This document shows, in pieces, positions 24,022-32,506 of a DNA stretch of 32,506 nt (position 1 is its first letter; each line of letters opens with the position of its first letter). Both the position numbers and the translations under genes were made by a program. This DNA comes from Burkholderiaceae bacterium. Lineage in GTDB: Bacteria; Pseudomonadota; Gammaproteobacteria; Burkholderiales; Burkholderiaceae_B. The notes under the pieces were generated by a model. The model did no database searches and had not been told where the DNA came from. It was given only the letters and a program-made list of their open reading frames with translations. The stretch lies in NCBI GenBank assembly GCA_023653055.1, contig JAMNXR010000024.1, positions 1 through 32,506 on the forward strand, in the 5' to 3' direction.

Positions 24022-24031
24022 GGTGGTCCCC

Positions 24032-25750
24032 TTATAGATCTTCAGAGCCGAGCAACATTTCGGTCAAGCCTTTACCCGCCTTGACCATTGGCCAGACGTT
24101 TTCGCTTTGATCCGTAATGAAGTCCATGAATACGAGACGATCTTTGAGCTTGAAGGCTTCGCGCAACGCGCCATCCACGTCAGAAGGCTTTTCGATTCGC
24201 ATCCCGACGTGGCCGTATGCTTCTGCCAGCTTAACGAAATCAGGCAACGCATCCATGTAGGACTCTGAATAACGCGACGAGTAATCAATCTGCTGCCACT
24301 GACGCACCATTCCAAGGAAGCGATTATTCAAACAAATAATCTTGGGAGTCAGGTGATATTGACGGCAGGTCGAGAGCTCTTGGATATTCATCTGGATTGA
24401 GCCTTCGCCAGTAATACACGCCACAGTCGCATCCGGATTGGCCATCTGCACACCCATGGCATAGGGCAAACCAACGCCCATGGTGCCAAGGCCGCCCGAG
24501 TTGATCCAGCGGCGGGGCTTGTCAAAACCGTAATACTGAGCGGCCCACATCTGGTGCTGACCGACGTCGGAGGTAATAAATGCATCACCTCCGGTGACTT
24601 CCCAAAGCTTTTGCACCACGGCCTGAGGCTTGATCAGCTCGCTCGAGTCGGCAAACTTCATGCATTCTTTGCCGCGCCAGACGTCAACTTGTTGCCACCA
24701 CTTCGCCAAAGCCTCAGTATTTGGACGCGTTTCAGCGGCAGCCGCCTGATACTGGGACATCAGCTCGATCAAGACGTCTTTGACGTTACCGACAATCGGC
24801 ACATCGACTTTGACACGCTTGGAAATCGATGAGGGATCGATATCGATGTGAATAATTTTGCGTGGATTTTGCGAAAAGTGCTTGGGGTTGCCAATCACTC
24901 GGTCATCAAAACGCGCGCCCACTGCAATCAACACGTCGCAGTGCTGCATTGCCATGTTGGCTTCGTAAGTGCCGTGCATGCCAGGCATTCCTACGAACTG
25001 CTTGTCTGAAAACGGATAGGCACCCAGCCCCATTAAGGTGTTGGTGCAAGGGGCTCCAATCAGCTTGACGAACTGATTGAGTTCGGGAGAGGCGTCAGAC
25101 AAAATCACGCCACCACCGCTATAGATCATGGGTCGCTCAGCTTGCAACAACATCTGCACAGCTTTTTTGATCTGTCCCTGGTGGCCTTTGACGACAGGCG
25201 AATAAGAGCGCATCACAGGCTCAGCCTTTGGAGGCGAGTACTTGCAATGCGCAAAACTGACGTCCTTGGGGATGTCAACCAAAACGGGGCCAGGACGGCC
25301 GGTGCGGGCAATGTAGAAAGCTTTGCGCATCGTGTCGGCAAGCTCTTTGACATCGCGCACTAAAAAGTTGTGCTTGACGCATGGACGCGTAATACCAACG
25401 GTGTCGCACTCTTGAAAGGCGTCCTCACCGATCGCATGAGTGGGTACCTGACCGCTGATGATGACCATCGGGATCGAGTCCATGTAGGCAGTCGCGATAC
25501 CTGTGACGGCGTTTGTCACACCAGGGCCACTTGTAACCAGGCACACACCGACTTTGTTGGACGAGCGCGAGTAGGCATCGGCTGCATGTACTGCAGCTTG
25601 CTCATGGCGCACCAAAATATGTTTGAATTTGTCTTGCTTGTAAATCGCGTCGTAAATATAGAGTACGGCCCCACCAGGGTAACCAAATACGTGCTCTACG
25701 CCTTCTTCGGCTAAAACGCGTGTGACGATATCTGAGCCATTGAGTTCCAT
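24032..25750 (-). CDS. ilvB: Acetolactate synthase large (catalytic) subunit
   Basis: This 572-residue TPP-dependent enzyme has the cofactor-activating Glu in VRHEQAAVHAADAYSR and the FAD/TPP fold. The PP-domain motif is GEGSIQMNIQELSTCRQYHLTPKIICLNN-type, with GEG replacing GDG as usual in this family. It condenses pyruvate with pyruvate or 2-oxobutyrate, the first step of branched-chain amino acid synthesis. AAAGGAA lies before the ATG. It is the first gene of ilvB-ilvH-ilvC and has a long leader region upstream. ilvI is an equally valid name. Confidence 0.97.
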   Translation of the reverse strand: MELNGSDIVTRVLAEEGVEHVFGYPGGAVLYIYDAIYKQDKFKHILVRHEQAAVHAADAYSRSSNKVGVCLVTSGPGVTNAVTGIATAYMDSIPMVIISGQVPTHAIGEDAFQECDTVGITRPCVKHNFLVRDVKELADTMRKAFYIARTGRPGPVLVDIPKDVSFAHCKYSPPKAEPVMRSYSPVVKGHQGQIKKAVQMLLQAERPMIYSGGGVILSDASPELNQFVKLIGAPCTNTLMGLGAYPFSDKQFVGMPGMHGTYEANMAMQHCDVLIAVGARFDDRVIGNPKHFSQNPRKIIHIDIDPSSISKRVKVDVPIVGNVKDVLIELMSQYQAAAAETRPNTEALAKWWQQVDVWRGKECMKFADSSELIKPQAVVQKLWEVTGGDAFITSDVGQHQMWAAQYYGFDKPRRWINSGGLGTMGVGLPYAMGVQMANPDATVACITGEGSIQMNIQELSTCRQYHLTPKIICLNNRFLGMVRQWQQIDYSSRYSESYMDALPDFVKLAEAYGHVGMRIEKPSDVDGALREAFKLKDRLVFMDFITDQSENVWPMVKAGKGLTEMLLGSEDL

Positions 25751-26209
25751 AATATGATTCCTTTCATTACCGGCTTTTACCCTATGACTGCGTGCTCATA
25801 GAATGAGCAACACTGAACCGCGACAGGGATAAACAACATGCACCGACGTTTTCAAGCTCACAGAGCCTGGCCACCCGGACACCTTGCCAACCTAGCACGC
25901 ATTCGCCATCAGGCTATGCACGCACCCAACAGGGGTGCACTGGATCGAAACGGAAGTTGCTGACCCGAGCTTTTGGCAAGGACGGCAACAAAAGTTTATA
26001 TTTTTGGCGTGGCGCTACGAAGTGGTGACCTCGACACGAACGCCTTCAAGCAAAAAGACGGTAAGCTTTTTTGCCCGAATTTCAAACTTTAACGTGTTGT
26101 GCGCCGCAGCGCAAATCCTGTGCCTATAGACGTTGGGAGGTTGTCACCTCTGCCCGAGTCCGCTAGAGTGGAGACTTAGAGACAAATTGCTGCAGCGCAC
26201 ACAGGAATC
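25751..26209. promoter_or_regulatory. 459-bp divergent region upstream of ilvB and the FUSC gene
   Basis: No convincing protein gene is present. On the minus strand a 20-codon frame (25777-25839; start MLFIPVAVQ, end HAVIG then TAA) ends 27 nt before ilvB. It contains Leu, Ile and Val codons, but too few in a row for a clear attenuator peptide. A short hairpin GCACCC/GGGTGC lies at 25922-25938. The region is long enough to carry an ilv leader or regulator sites, which I cannot define. Confidence 0.35.
26141..26169 (+). promoter_or_regulatory. Candidate sigma-70 promoter for the FUSC-patatin operon
   Basis: TTGTCA (26141-26146) and TAGAGT (26164-26169) are spaced by 17 bases, 40 nt before the FUSC start. 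Four of six bases match the consensus in each box. Confidence 0.5.
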
Positions 26210-28405
26210 ATGAACGAAACTGCCAGCCAGCTACAGCGTTTTATATACAGCCACCACCTCTACAGCGGGGTCAGGCGCGCGGCGGGCACCTTGTTGCCCG
26301 TGACCATTCTGGGTGGGATATTCGGCTGGTACGCTGCTGGGCTGGTTGCGACGTTTGGCGCACTCTGTGTGGCGTTTATCGATCAGCCAGGCCCGCACGA
26401 GCACCGTGTCCGTGAAATGCTGGGTGGCACCGTACTGAGCACCCTGACCGTTGCCATCACGAGCTTAGCCTCTAATCACCCCCTCCTGCTATGGCTGGTG
26501 GTGATTAGTCAGTGCTTTGCCTACTCCATGCTGTCTGTCTATGGCAAAAGAGGGGGTCAAATCGGTTTTGCCTGCTTATTGCTCATGACCGTGACCATGC
26601 ATGAGGCGCTAACGGCCGATCAAGTATGGCTGCACACCCTCACCTCTTTTGGTGGTGGACTGTTTTACACCCTCTTTAGTTATTCGCTCAGCCGAGCCAT
26701 GAAACTAAGAGAAAAAGAACAAGCGCTCTCCGTGGCCCTGTTCGCGACCTCAGATTATGTGGCGCAACGGGCAAACATGTATAGCCTCGATCATGACTTG
26801 GACGAGAGTTATCGAACACTCATCACCTGTCAGTCCAACATGACAGACAAACAACAAGGCGCCCGCGATATGGTGCTGAGAGGTCTCTCGGGGCAAATCA
26901 ACACCGACCAGCCTAAACGCATCATGCTGTGGAATCTTTTTGTCGACACCATCGACATTTTAGATACCCTGGTCGCTACGCGCACGGATTACTCACTGTT
27001 ACGCGCCAAACTTGGGAACTCGGACATCCTGATTTTCATGCGAGATGCGCTCTTTAAAATGTCCGTTGATCTGGACCGTATCGCGCTAGCCGTATCGCGC
27101 GAGCGCGCGGCCTCTCCACGCAACAGTGTGAAAGCCGAATTACGCGCACTTGAATTTGAAATCGATCAGATGGCACGCAGTGGCTATGCCCAACGCGAAC
27201 CTGATGTTTACAACCTCTGTATCGAAATCCTGCGTCGACTCCGGCATAGCGCCAATATTGTCCAGAGAATGATCGTCACAACCGATCTGAGTAAAAAAAC
27301 AGAATCCATTCAACCGACTGTACTCGATCAATCACTCAGTCAATTTCTGTCACGTGAGCAGTACCGTCCTGGGATGATCACGAGTAACTTACGCTTGGAC
27401 TCTCCCATTTGTCGCTATGCCTTGCGCGTGACCTTGGCCGCTGCGTTAGCCATGACAGTTTGGACCCTGATTCCTACACTCGCCCCGCACGGGTACTGGA
27501 TTTTGCTGACCGTCCTGATCATTATGAAACCTGGCTTTGCGCTGACACGGCAGCGCAACGGCTGGAGACTGTTTGGTACCTTGATTGGGTGCGTTGTCGC
27601 CTTAGGCATGCTCTACAGCACAGACAACAACACTTGGCTGTTTGTCGCAATGGTGGTCTCCACGATCATTGGGGGTAGCCTACTTCAACTCAATTACATG
27701 TCGGCTTCAGTCTTTAATACCAATGCTGTGCTGCTGGCGTTTCACTTTGTTGATCCAAGCGCCACCACCATCATCACAGATCGCGCGATCGACACCCTGA
27801 TCGGGTCGGTTATTTCTTTTGCATGCAGTTACTTTTTACCTTGGTGGGAAGCGCAGTTTATGCCCTCACTTGCGCGCGCGGCGATCAATGCAAACCGAGA
27901 ATATCTCAAAGCTGGCTTGCACTACGTCGACGTGCTTCAAGCCAACAAAAAAGACCCCCATAATCCCGAAATACATCGCGCAGAAGTCGCGTGGCGGCTG
28001 ACCCGCAAAAACGTTTACGTAGCACTCGGTAACTTTGCTGAGGCGTTTTACCGGATGATGCTTGAGCCTCGCTCGCGTCAGTGGCATGTGATCGAATTTA
28101 ACAACTTGATGATTCAGACCCACATGCTGGCTTCGCAAATCAATGCGGTGATGCATGCGCTCACAACCTCTGCACAAGCCAATCCGATTGTCACCCATCA
28201 TCTTTCTCAAATCGTTCCACACTTGCAAGCGGATCGCAGCGTCCCCCTTCCCGCGCTCCCCACAGCCATCGTGGATGGAAGCTTGCCAAACTTTGCATAT
28301 CCTATGACGCAAATGCAAAAAACAATCGTTAATATTGATGATGAAATAGCGATTATTCATAGCAATATCTCCCCCACCCTATCCCCTTCAGGATCCCCCT
28401 CATGA
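26210..28405 (+). CDS. FUSC-family inner-membrane protein (YccS/aromatic acid exporter-like)
   Basis: This 731-residue protein has two membrane blocks. The first (about 22-165) has several TM segments including VTILGGIFGWYAAGLVATFG. The second (about 410-550) contains SPICRYALRVTLAAALAMTV and GYWILLTVLIIMKPGFALT. Long soluble regions follow each block. This is the layout of FUSC/YccS/AaeB relatives, some of which export hydroxylated aromatic acids; substrate and direction are unknown here. Its stop overlaps the start of the patatin gene (ATGA at 28402), so the two are translationally coupled, a clue that both act at the membrane. Confidence 0.85.
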   Translation: MNETASQLQRFIYSHHLYSGVRRAAGTLLPVTILGGIFGWYAAGLVATFGALCVAFIDQPGPHEHRVREMLGGTVLSTLTVAITSLASNHPLLLWLVVISQCFAYSMLSVYGKRGGQIGFACLLLMTVTMHEALTADQVWLHTLTSFGGGLFYTLFSYSLSRAMKLREKEQALSVALFATSDYVAQRANMYSLDHDLDESYRTLITCQSNMTDKQQGARDMVLRGLSGQINTDQPKRIMLWNLFVDTIDILDTLVATRTDYSLLRAKLGNSDILIFMRDALFKMSVDLDRIALAVSRERAASPRNSVKAELRALEFEIDQMARSGYAQREPDVYNLCIEILRRLRHSANIVQRMIVTTDLSKKTESIQPTVLDQSLSQFLSREQYRPGMITSNLRLDSPICRYALRVTLAAALAMTVWTLIPTLAPHGYWILLTVLIIMKPGFALTRQRNGWRLFGTLIGCVVALGMLYSTDNNTWLFVAMVVSTIIGGSLLQLNYMSASVFNTNAVLLAFHFVDPSATTIITDRAIDTLIGSVISFACSYFLPWWEAQFMPSLARAAINANREYLKAGLHYVDVLQANKKDPHNPEIHRAEVAWRLTRKNVYVALGNFAEAFYRMMLEPRSRQWHVIEFNNLMIQTHMLASQINAVMHALTTSAQANPIVTHHLSQIVPHLQADRSVPLPALPTAIVDGSLPNFAYPMTQMQKTIVNIDDEIAIIHSNISPTLSPSGSPS

Positions 28406-29652
28406 CTCAACGCCGTCTCAAGTTGCCAGACTATCCTCGAGTCGCTCTCGTCCTCCAAGGTGGGGGCGCACTTGGTTCCTATCAAGCTGGCGTATACGAG
28501 GGTTTAGCGAATGCTGGCATCCATCCTAATTGGGTTGCGGGCATTTCTATCGGCGCACTCAATTGCGCCATCATTGCAGGCAACCCGCCAGAAAAAAGAG
28601 TGGAGATGCTGAGAGGGTTTTGGGAAACAATCTGCAATCCGCCCAGACACACCGCTACGCATTTATCCAATCCCGGTACAATTTTTGATCAATGGGCATC
28701 CTCGTGGGGCGAGATGTTCAAACAATACGAACATTCAATGCTAGGCTCAATGTCGGCCATTTCTGCGATTGTCAAAGGGCAGGAAAATTTTTTCAAACCA
28801 AGACTGATGGCTACAGGTGGTGGAGCGCCTGACAATACAAGTTTTTATGACACCACACCCATTCTTGCGACGCTCGAACGTTTTGCGGATTTTGATCGCA
28901 TCAACAGCGGAGAAACAAGAGTTTCACTAGGTGCAACAAATGTAGCCACAGGCAATTTTGTTTATTTTGATTCTGAGGAGATCAAGCTAACGCCTAAACA
29001 TTTTTTGGCATCCGGATCTCTCCCTCCGGGTTTTCCAGCAACCGAAATTGATGGCGAGTACTACTGGGATGGCGGCTGTGTATCAAACACACCACTTGAG
29101 TATGTTTTGGGCGTGACACCACGTAAAGATACGCTCGTGTTTCAAGTTGATCTGTGGAGTGCACAAGGGCCTCTCCCCGTTGATATTTTTCAGGTCAACG
29201 AGCGACTCAAAGATATCCAGTTTTCAAGCCGGACTCGAACCGTTACCAATGCCGTTGAAATCGTGCAAAAGCTGCGTCGAATATGGTTTGACACGATCGA
29301 TCGCATACCCGCAAAAGTGCGTGCCAACGATCCTTGGTTCGATGAAATGATGCACGATATGATGGGTGCGCGCTACAACGTGATCCACCTCATTTACAGA
29401 AATAAACTCAGTGAAGGTCATTACAAAGATTACGAATTCAGTGCCGAAACTATGGGGCATCACTGGGACACTGGCTTGCATGACATGCACGAGACGCTTG
29501 AGTTTAAAGACTGTCTCGCGATGCCGGCGGAGGGTGAAAACTTTGTGACGTTTGATGTTCACACCCACCAACGAAGCTCCTCAGGACAATTTACGCAACC
29601 TGTCGTCAAGGCTTCAGGTAGTCGTAGGCGACCTCGCCCAGCCCCAAAGTGA
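28402..29652 (+). CDS. Patatin-like phospholipase with DUF3734 C-terminal domain
   Basis: This 416-residue lipid acyl hydrolase has the oxyanion-hole motif GGGALG (20-25), nucleophile S49 in GISIG and catalytic D223 in DGG ([11 protein letters not shown]). The C-terminal DUF3734 region (about 270-390) includes the [19 protein letters not shown] segment. Proteins of this type often lie beside 3-hydroxybutyrate dehydrogenase genes in Burkholderiales, which suggests a link with PHB or membrane lipid turnover; this is inference. It is coupled to the FUSC gene and its 3' end overlaps the acetoacetate decarboxylase gene by 47 bp on the other strand. Confidence 0.92.
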   Translation: MTQRRLKLPDYPRVALVLQGGGALGSYQAGVYEGLANAGIHPNWVAGISIGALNCAIIAGNPPEKRVEMLRGFWETICNPPRHTATHLSNPGTIFDQWASSWGEMFKQYEHSMLGSMSAISAIVKGQENFFKPRLMATGGGAPDNTSFYDTTPILATLERFADFDRINSGETRVSLGATNVATGNFVYFDSEEIKLTPKHFLASGSLPPGFPATEIDGEYYWDGGCVSNTPLEYVLGVTPRKDTLVFQVDLWSAQGPLPVDIFQVNERLKDIQFSSRTRTVTNAVEIVQKLRRIWFDTIDRIPAKVRANDPWFDEMMHDMMGARYNVIHLIYRNKLSEGHYKDYEFSAETMGHHWDTGLHDMHETLEFKDCLAMPAEGENFVTFDVHTHQRSSSGQFTQPVVKASGSRRRPRPAPK

Positions 29653-30352
29653 GATCGCACACTAAGTGCTTGGCGCCGACAATTTCAAGGACGGGCAAGT
29701 CGGCGACAGGCGCTAATGCATGCTGAAATAGCTCTAACCTTGCCGGCCCCGTCCAGGCACCTTTAACATTGACATTCTGCAAGTAGTAACGCACGAGCTC
29801 ACACACACGTGCACTACCGTCAACATGGGGAATGATTTTAAGTAAATAATTCGGTGTTTCGAGTAATTTCTTTTGCTCGGCCGCACAGTCCAAATCTGCA
29901 TGCTTATAGCCCATCGTCCCTGTCGCAACGCGAACTTGGCCATAATCGAGCGTACCCAAGAGCGTGTCGGAATCCACCATCAGTTTTGGTCTTGCGAGTT
30001 TTTTGGGAAAACCCCATAACTCACGTCCACCCGCGATAGGCGCCTCGTCATCCAGATACATCATGTGCGTGTAACCGCCACGCCGACCCTGCTCATCAAT
30101 CACTGAGATCACTTGGCCTGACTCGGTGTAATCACCAAATCCCGAGGAGTCGGGCATACGGATAAACTCGTAACTCACGATCGGGTCATCAATCGCAAGG
30201 GGTTCAGGCACCAACTCTCGAAGTTTTTTTGGATCCGTACGATAAGAAATGATTAAAAATTCGCGATTAATAAAGCGATAGGGTCCCTTTGGGTAAGAGG
30301 GACTTGCGAATGGCATCGAATAGGCATTCGCTTTGATATCGGCTATTTTCAA
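29606..30352 (-). CDS. adc: Acetoacetate decarboxylase
   Basis: This 248-residue protein has the catalytic lysine pair in [10 protein letters not shown] (K117-K118, matching K115-K116 of the clostridial enzyme), where the first Lys forms the Schiff base. The rest of the ADC core ([18 protein letters not shown]) is intact. It would convert acetoacetate to acetone and CO2. It is divergent from 3-hydroxybutyrate dehydrogenase, whose product is acetoacetate, so the two genes form a logical pair. Acetone formation is not proven; some family members use other 2- or 3-oxo acids. Confidence 0.92.
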   Translation of the reverse strand: MKIADIKANAYSMPFASPSYPKGPYRFINREFLIISYRTDPKKLRELVPEPLAIDDPIVSYEFIRMPDSSGFGDYTESGQVISVIDEQGRRGGYTHMMYLDDEAPIAGGRELWGFPKKLARPKLMVDSDTLLGTLDYGQVRVATGTMGYKHADLDCAAEQKKLLETPNYLLKIIPHVDGSARVCELVRYYLQNVNVKGAWTGPARLELFQHALAPVADLPVLEIVGAKHLVCDLTLGLGEVAYDYLKP

Positions 30353-30480
30353 GGCACTCTCCAGTTGAGTTGATCATCCTAATGTAATCTAGTTAATGTA
30401 GGCTACAAGCATGACATCAGCTTTACAATTGCCTTTGACAAGATTACTGACCCACATACTATCCCCTTCAGGAGTTTGAT

Positions 30481-31263
30481 ATGTCACTACAAAATAAAGT
30501 TGCCCTGATTACCGGCGCGGCAAGTGGAATTGGGCGCGAATGTGCTCTCAAGCTCGCCAGCAAAGGCGCAATAATCGTGATTGCCGACCTCAATCAGTCG
30601 GCAGCCGACGCAGTGGCAGACGAAATCAAGCAAGCGGGTGGCAAAGCAATGGGCGTCGTCATGGATGTCACCGATGAGGAGGCGGTCAACGCTGGCACGG
30701 ACCTTGCAGCAAAAACGTTTGGAGGCATCGACATTTTAGTTTCCAATGCGGGCATCCAGATCGTGCACCCAATCGAAGATTTTCCTTTCGCCGATTGGAA
30801 AAAAATTATGGCTATCCACCTTGATGGTGCATTCCTCACCACTAAAGCTGCCATTAAACATATGTATGCTGCAGGTAAAGGTGGTTCCATTATTTATATG
30901 GGTTCGGTTCATTCGCACGAAGCCTCACGCCTGAAAGCAGCTTACGTTGCTGCCAAGCACGGAATCCTAGGACTGGCACGCGTTGTAGCCAAAGAAGGCG
31001 GGCCCAAAGGCGTGCGCGCTAACGTCGTATGCCCAGGCTTTGTCCGTACACCGCTTGTCGACAAACAGATTCCTGAGCAAGCTGCGGCACTCAAAATTAG
31101 CGAAGCTGAAGTAATCAAAAACGTCATGCTCAAAGACACGGTGGACGGCGAGTTCACCACGACAGAGGATGTGGCCAACGTTGTCGCGTTTTTAGCGGGC
31201 TTTGAGAGCAGTGCGCTGACAGGTCAGTCAGTCGTGGTCAGCCATGGTTGGAGCATGCATTAA
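30481..31263 (+). CDS. bdhA: 3-hydroxybutyrate dehydrogenase (SDR family)
   Basis: This 260-residue short-chain dehydrogenase has the NAD motif TGAASGIG (11-18), NNAG-type SNAG (88-91) and catalytic S142, Y155 and K159 (YVAAK). The C-terminal part ([14 protein letters not shown]...[17 protein letters not shown]) is typical of BdhA. It oxidises 3-hydroxybutyrate, the PHB monomer, to acetoacetate. CAGGAG lies eight bases before the ATG. It neighbours acetoacetate decarboxylase on the opposite strand and converges with yaaA 22 nt downstream. Confidence 0.94.
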   Translation: MSLQNKVALITGAASGIGRECALKLASKGAIIVIADLNQSAADAVADEIKQAGGKAMGVVMDVTDEEAVNAGTDLAAKTFGGIDILVSNAGIQIVHPIEDFPFADWKKIMAIHLDGAFLTTKAAIKHMYAAGKGGSIIYMGSVHSHEASRLKAAYVAAKHGILGLARVVAKEGGPKGVRANVVCPGFVRTPLVDKQIPEQAAALKISEAEVIKNVMLKDTVDGEFTTTEDVANVVAFLAGFESSALTGQSVVVSHGWSMH

Positions 31264-31285
31264 GTCTCAGACTACCCTTACGCTG

Positions 31286-32056
31286 TTACTCGGGTCTACG
31301 GAACACAAGCTTGTTTTCCGTAGACACCTCCGGTGCAAAGGCATAGCCTTCGCTCGCAAACTTTTGCAAACCCTCAGGTTTGGTGAGGCGTTTCTCGATC
31401 GCAAACCGTGCCATCAAGCCTCGGGCACGCTTTGCATGAAAGCTGACAATTTTCCACGTTGGGCCTTTGGCATCTTGAAATACGCACTGGATAATCCGGG
31501 CCTTGAGTGCCTTTTGATCCACTGATTTGAAATATTCCTCAGAAGCCAGATTGACGATAATCGGGTCTTTATCTTTGGCCAAGCGCTCATTTAAATAAGG
31601 CGCGATCGTTTTCGCCCAAAATTGATAGAGATTGGCACCGCCAGGATTGGCGATTTTCGTCCCCATTTCCAAACGGTAGGGCTGCATCAGATCCAAGGGA
31701 CGCAACACGCCATACAGACCGCTCAGAATGGCCACATGCTCTTGCGCCCACTCGAGGTCTTTTTCCTTGAGGGTGGCGGCCTCAAGACCCTCATACACAT
31801 CCCCATTAAAGGCGAGAACAGCTTGTCTTGCGTTGCTTTGTGTAAAAGTCGGCTTCCAGGCTGCGTAACGATCCACATTGAGCTTGGCCAAGGCAGGACT
31901 CAAATCCATGAGCGCAGCTACATCCTCGGCGCTCTGGGTCTTGAGGACCTTAATCAGCTGGGTCGCTTCTTTGACAAATAAAGGCTGGGTGTAGGTGTCG
32001 GTCTGGACAGTTGAGTCGTAGTCGAGTTTTTTAGCTGGAGATAACAGAAATAACAT
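31286..32056 (-). CDS. yaaA: Peroxide stress protein YaaA (DUF328)
   Basis: This 256-residue protein is full length for the YaaA family, with the start MLFLLSPAKKLDYDS, the YGVLRPLDLMQPYRLEMGTK core and the C-terminal FHAKRARGLMARF motif. In E. coli YaaA lowers free iron during hydrogen peroxide stress, which limits DNA damage. It stands alone on the minus strand, convergent with bdhA. No OxyR-type site could be identified by eye. Confidence 0.95.
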   Translation of the reverse strand: MLFLLSPAKKLDYDSTVQTDTYTQPLFVKEATQLIKVLKTQSAEDVAALMDLSPALAKLNVDRYAAWKPTFTQSNARQAVLAFNGDVYEGLEAATLKEKDLEWAQEHVAILSGLYGVLRPLDLMQPYRLEMGTKIANPGGANLYQFWAKTIAPYLNERLAKDKDPIIVNLASEEYFKSVDQKALKARIIQCVFQDAKGPTWKIVSFHAKRARGLMARFAIEKRLTKPEGLQKFASEGYAFAPEVSTENKLVFRRPE

Positions 32057-32197
32057 GGCTTAATCCGGCGCAAAGGGAGGTGTCAACATCGATCCCTGTA
32101 GTGTAGCGGGTCACAACCCCGTTTCTGCTAGAATGACGCCCTTGACCAAGGTGTAGCGACTGTTACATCGCGATTGATCCACACAATTGCACGCGCC

Positions 32198-32289
<92 letters not shown>

Positions 32290-32302
32290 CGAACAATCAT
32301 TT

Positions 32303-32325
32303 AGCGCCTTTCGGGGCGCTTTTTT
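32303..32325 (+). terminator. Intrinsic terminator after tRNA-Ser
   Basis: AGCGCC and GGCGCT form a 6-bp GC-rich stem around TTTCGG, followed by six T residues. It lies 15 nt after the tRNA. Confidence 0.88.
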
Positions 32326-32358
32326 ATTGCACACACCCCGCCACCCCTTACCAATTTC

Positions 32359-32506
32359 GGCTCTACCCCATTAACGGGGGATGGCAGTATTCATCAAATT
32401 AGCAGTACTCATCAAACACGGCAAAATACGCCGTTCCAACCGCAATGGGCCAAGACCCTTAGCCGGTAATTCTCAAAGTTCCTAAACCCATATGCCCTTC
32501 GGGACA
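32359..32506. mobile_element. ISL3-family insertion sequence end (partial at right edge)
   Basis: The transposase C-terminus at 32412-32506 identifies the family. The outer end probably begins with GGCTCTACCCC at 32359, in keeping with GGCTCT-type ends of ISL3 elements. An 8-bp target duplication would then be CCAATTTC (32351-32358), which needs the other end to confirm. Two 18-bp-spaced repeats (GCAGTATTCATCAAA at 32384 and GCAGTACTCATCAAA at 32402) lie inside the end. Confidence 0.65.
32412..32506 (-). CDS. ISL3-family transposase, C-terminal fragment
   Basis: The last 30 codons before a TGA at 32412-32414 encode a tail with RRAYGFRNFENYRLRVL and then a HCGWNGV segment. This is the conserved C-terminus of ISL3-family DDE transposases. 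The reading frame is open at the window edge, so the rest of the gene lies to the right. Whether the full gene is intact cannot be seen. Confidence 0.82.
   Translation of the reverse strand, partial: SRRAYGFRNFENYRLRVLAHCGWNGVFCRV

Noticed and set aside
25935-26129. 64-codon forward frame in the ilvB upstream region
   Set aside because: No ribosome-binding site, no recognisable family and composition unlike coding sequence; it lies over the likely ilv leader.

Overview
The window looks like a chromosomal segment of a betaproteobacterium in the Burkholderiales, plausibly Alcaligenaceae-like. The evidence is the gene order ilvB-ilvH-ilvC-psd-pssA and rpsO-pnp, a polyhydroxybutyrate/ketone-body gene set, and the style of the proteins. 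No species can be named from sequence alone.

Layout. (1) 1-3857: the right end of a prophage. It holds the tail of an upstream protein, a metallophosphoesterase, a small membrane protein, a GH108 endolysin, a two-TM holin candidate, nested Rz/Rz1 spanins and a tyrosine integrase read in the opposite direction. It ends at the 3' end of tRNA-Leu(UAA) (3857-3941), the probable attachment site. The other prophage end lies left of the window. (2) 3983-6804, minus strand: a Rap1a/Tai-like secreted protein, a DUF3300 protein with a Gly-Phe repeat tail, and a class C beta-lactamase-like serine hydrolase. (3) 6887-17552: a metabolic island. A sigma-54-type promoter precedes a complete five-gene Dpp-type ABC importer. 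Next come a split two-subunit TPP decarboxylase (ComD/ComE-like) and an Lrp/AsnC regulator on the minus strand. Divergent from the regulator is a homodimeric AceE/MdeB-type 2-oxoacid dehydrogenase E1, followed 12 nt later by a PIN-domain gene with no visible antitoxin. I infer, but cannot prove, that this is an inducible system for importing and decarboxylating amino-acid-derived 2-oxo acids. (4) 17586-20129, minus: pnp and rpsO with the usual intergenic hairpin, then a BamE/SmpA-like lipoprotein on plus. (5) 20900-25750, minus: the ilvB-ilvH-ilvC branched-chain amino acid operon followed by psd and pssA (phosphatidylethanolamine synthesis). (6) 26210-31263: a FUSC-family membrane protein translationally coupled to a DUF3734 patatin, then acetoacetate decarboxylase (minus) and 3-hydroxybutyrate dehydrogenase (plus), a likely PHB/ketone-body set. 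(7) 31286-32506: yaaA, tRNA-Ser(CGA) with a terminator, and the end of an ISL3-family insertion sequence running off the right edge.

The most striking structure is at 22333-22417. The ilvC terminator hairpin appears to be split at its loop by a 52-bp palindrome. That palindrome resembles two IS3/IS150-type terminal repeats placed head to head and is flanked by a 5-bp direct repeat. The insert is itself a hairpin, so it lengthens the terminator rather than destroying it. The second most interesting item is the sigma-54/ABC/TPP-enzyme/Lrp/PIN island, whose substrate is unknown.
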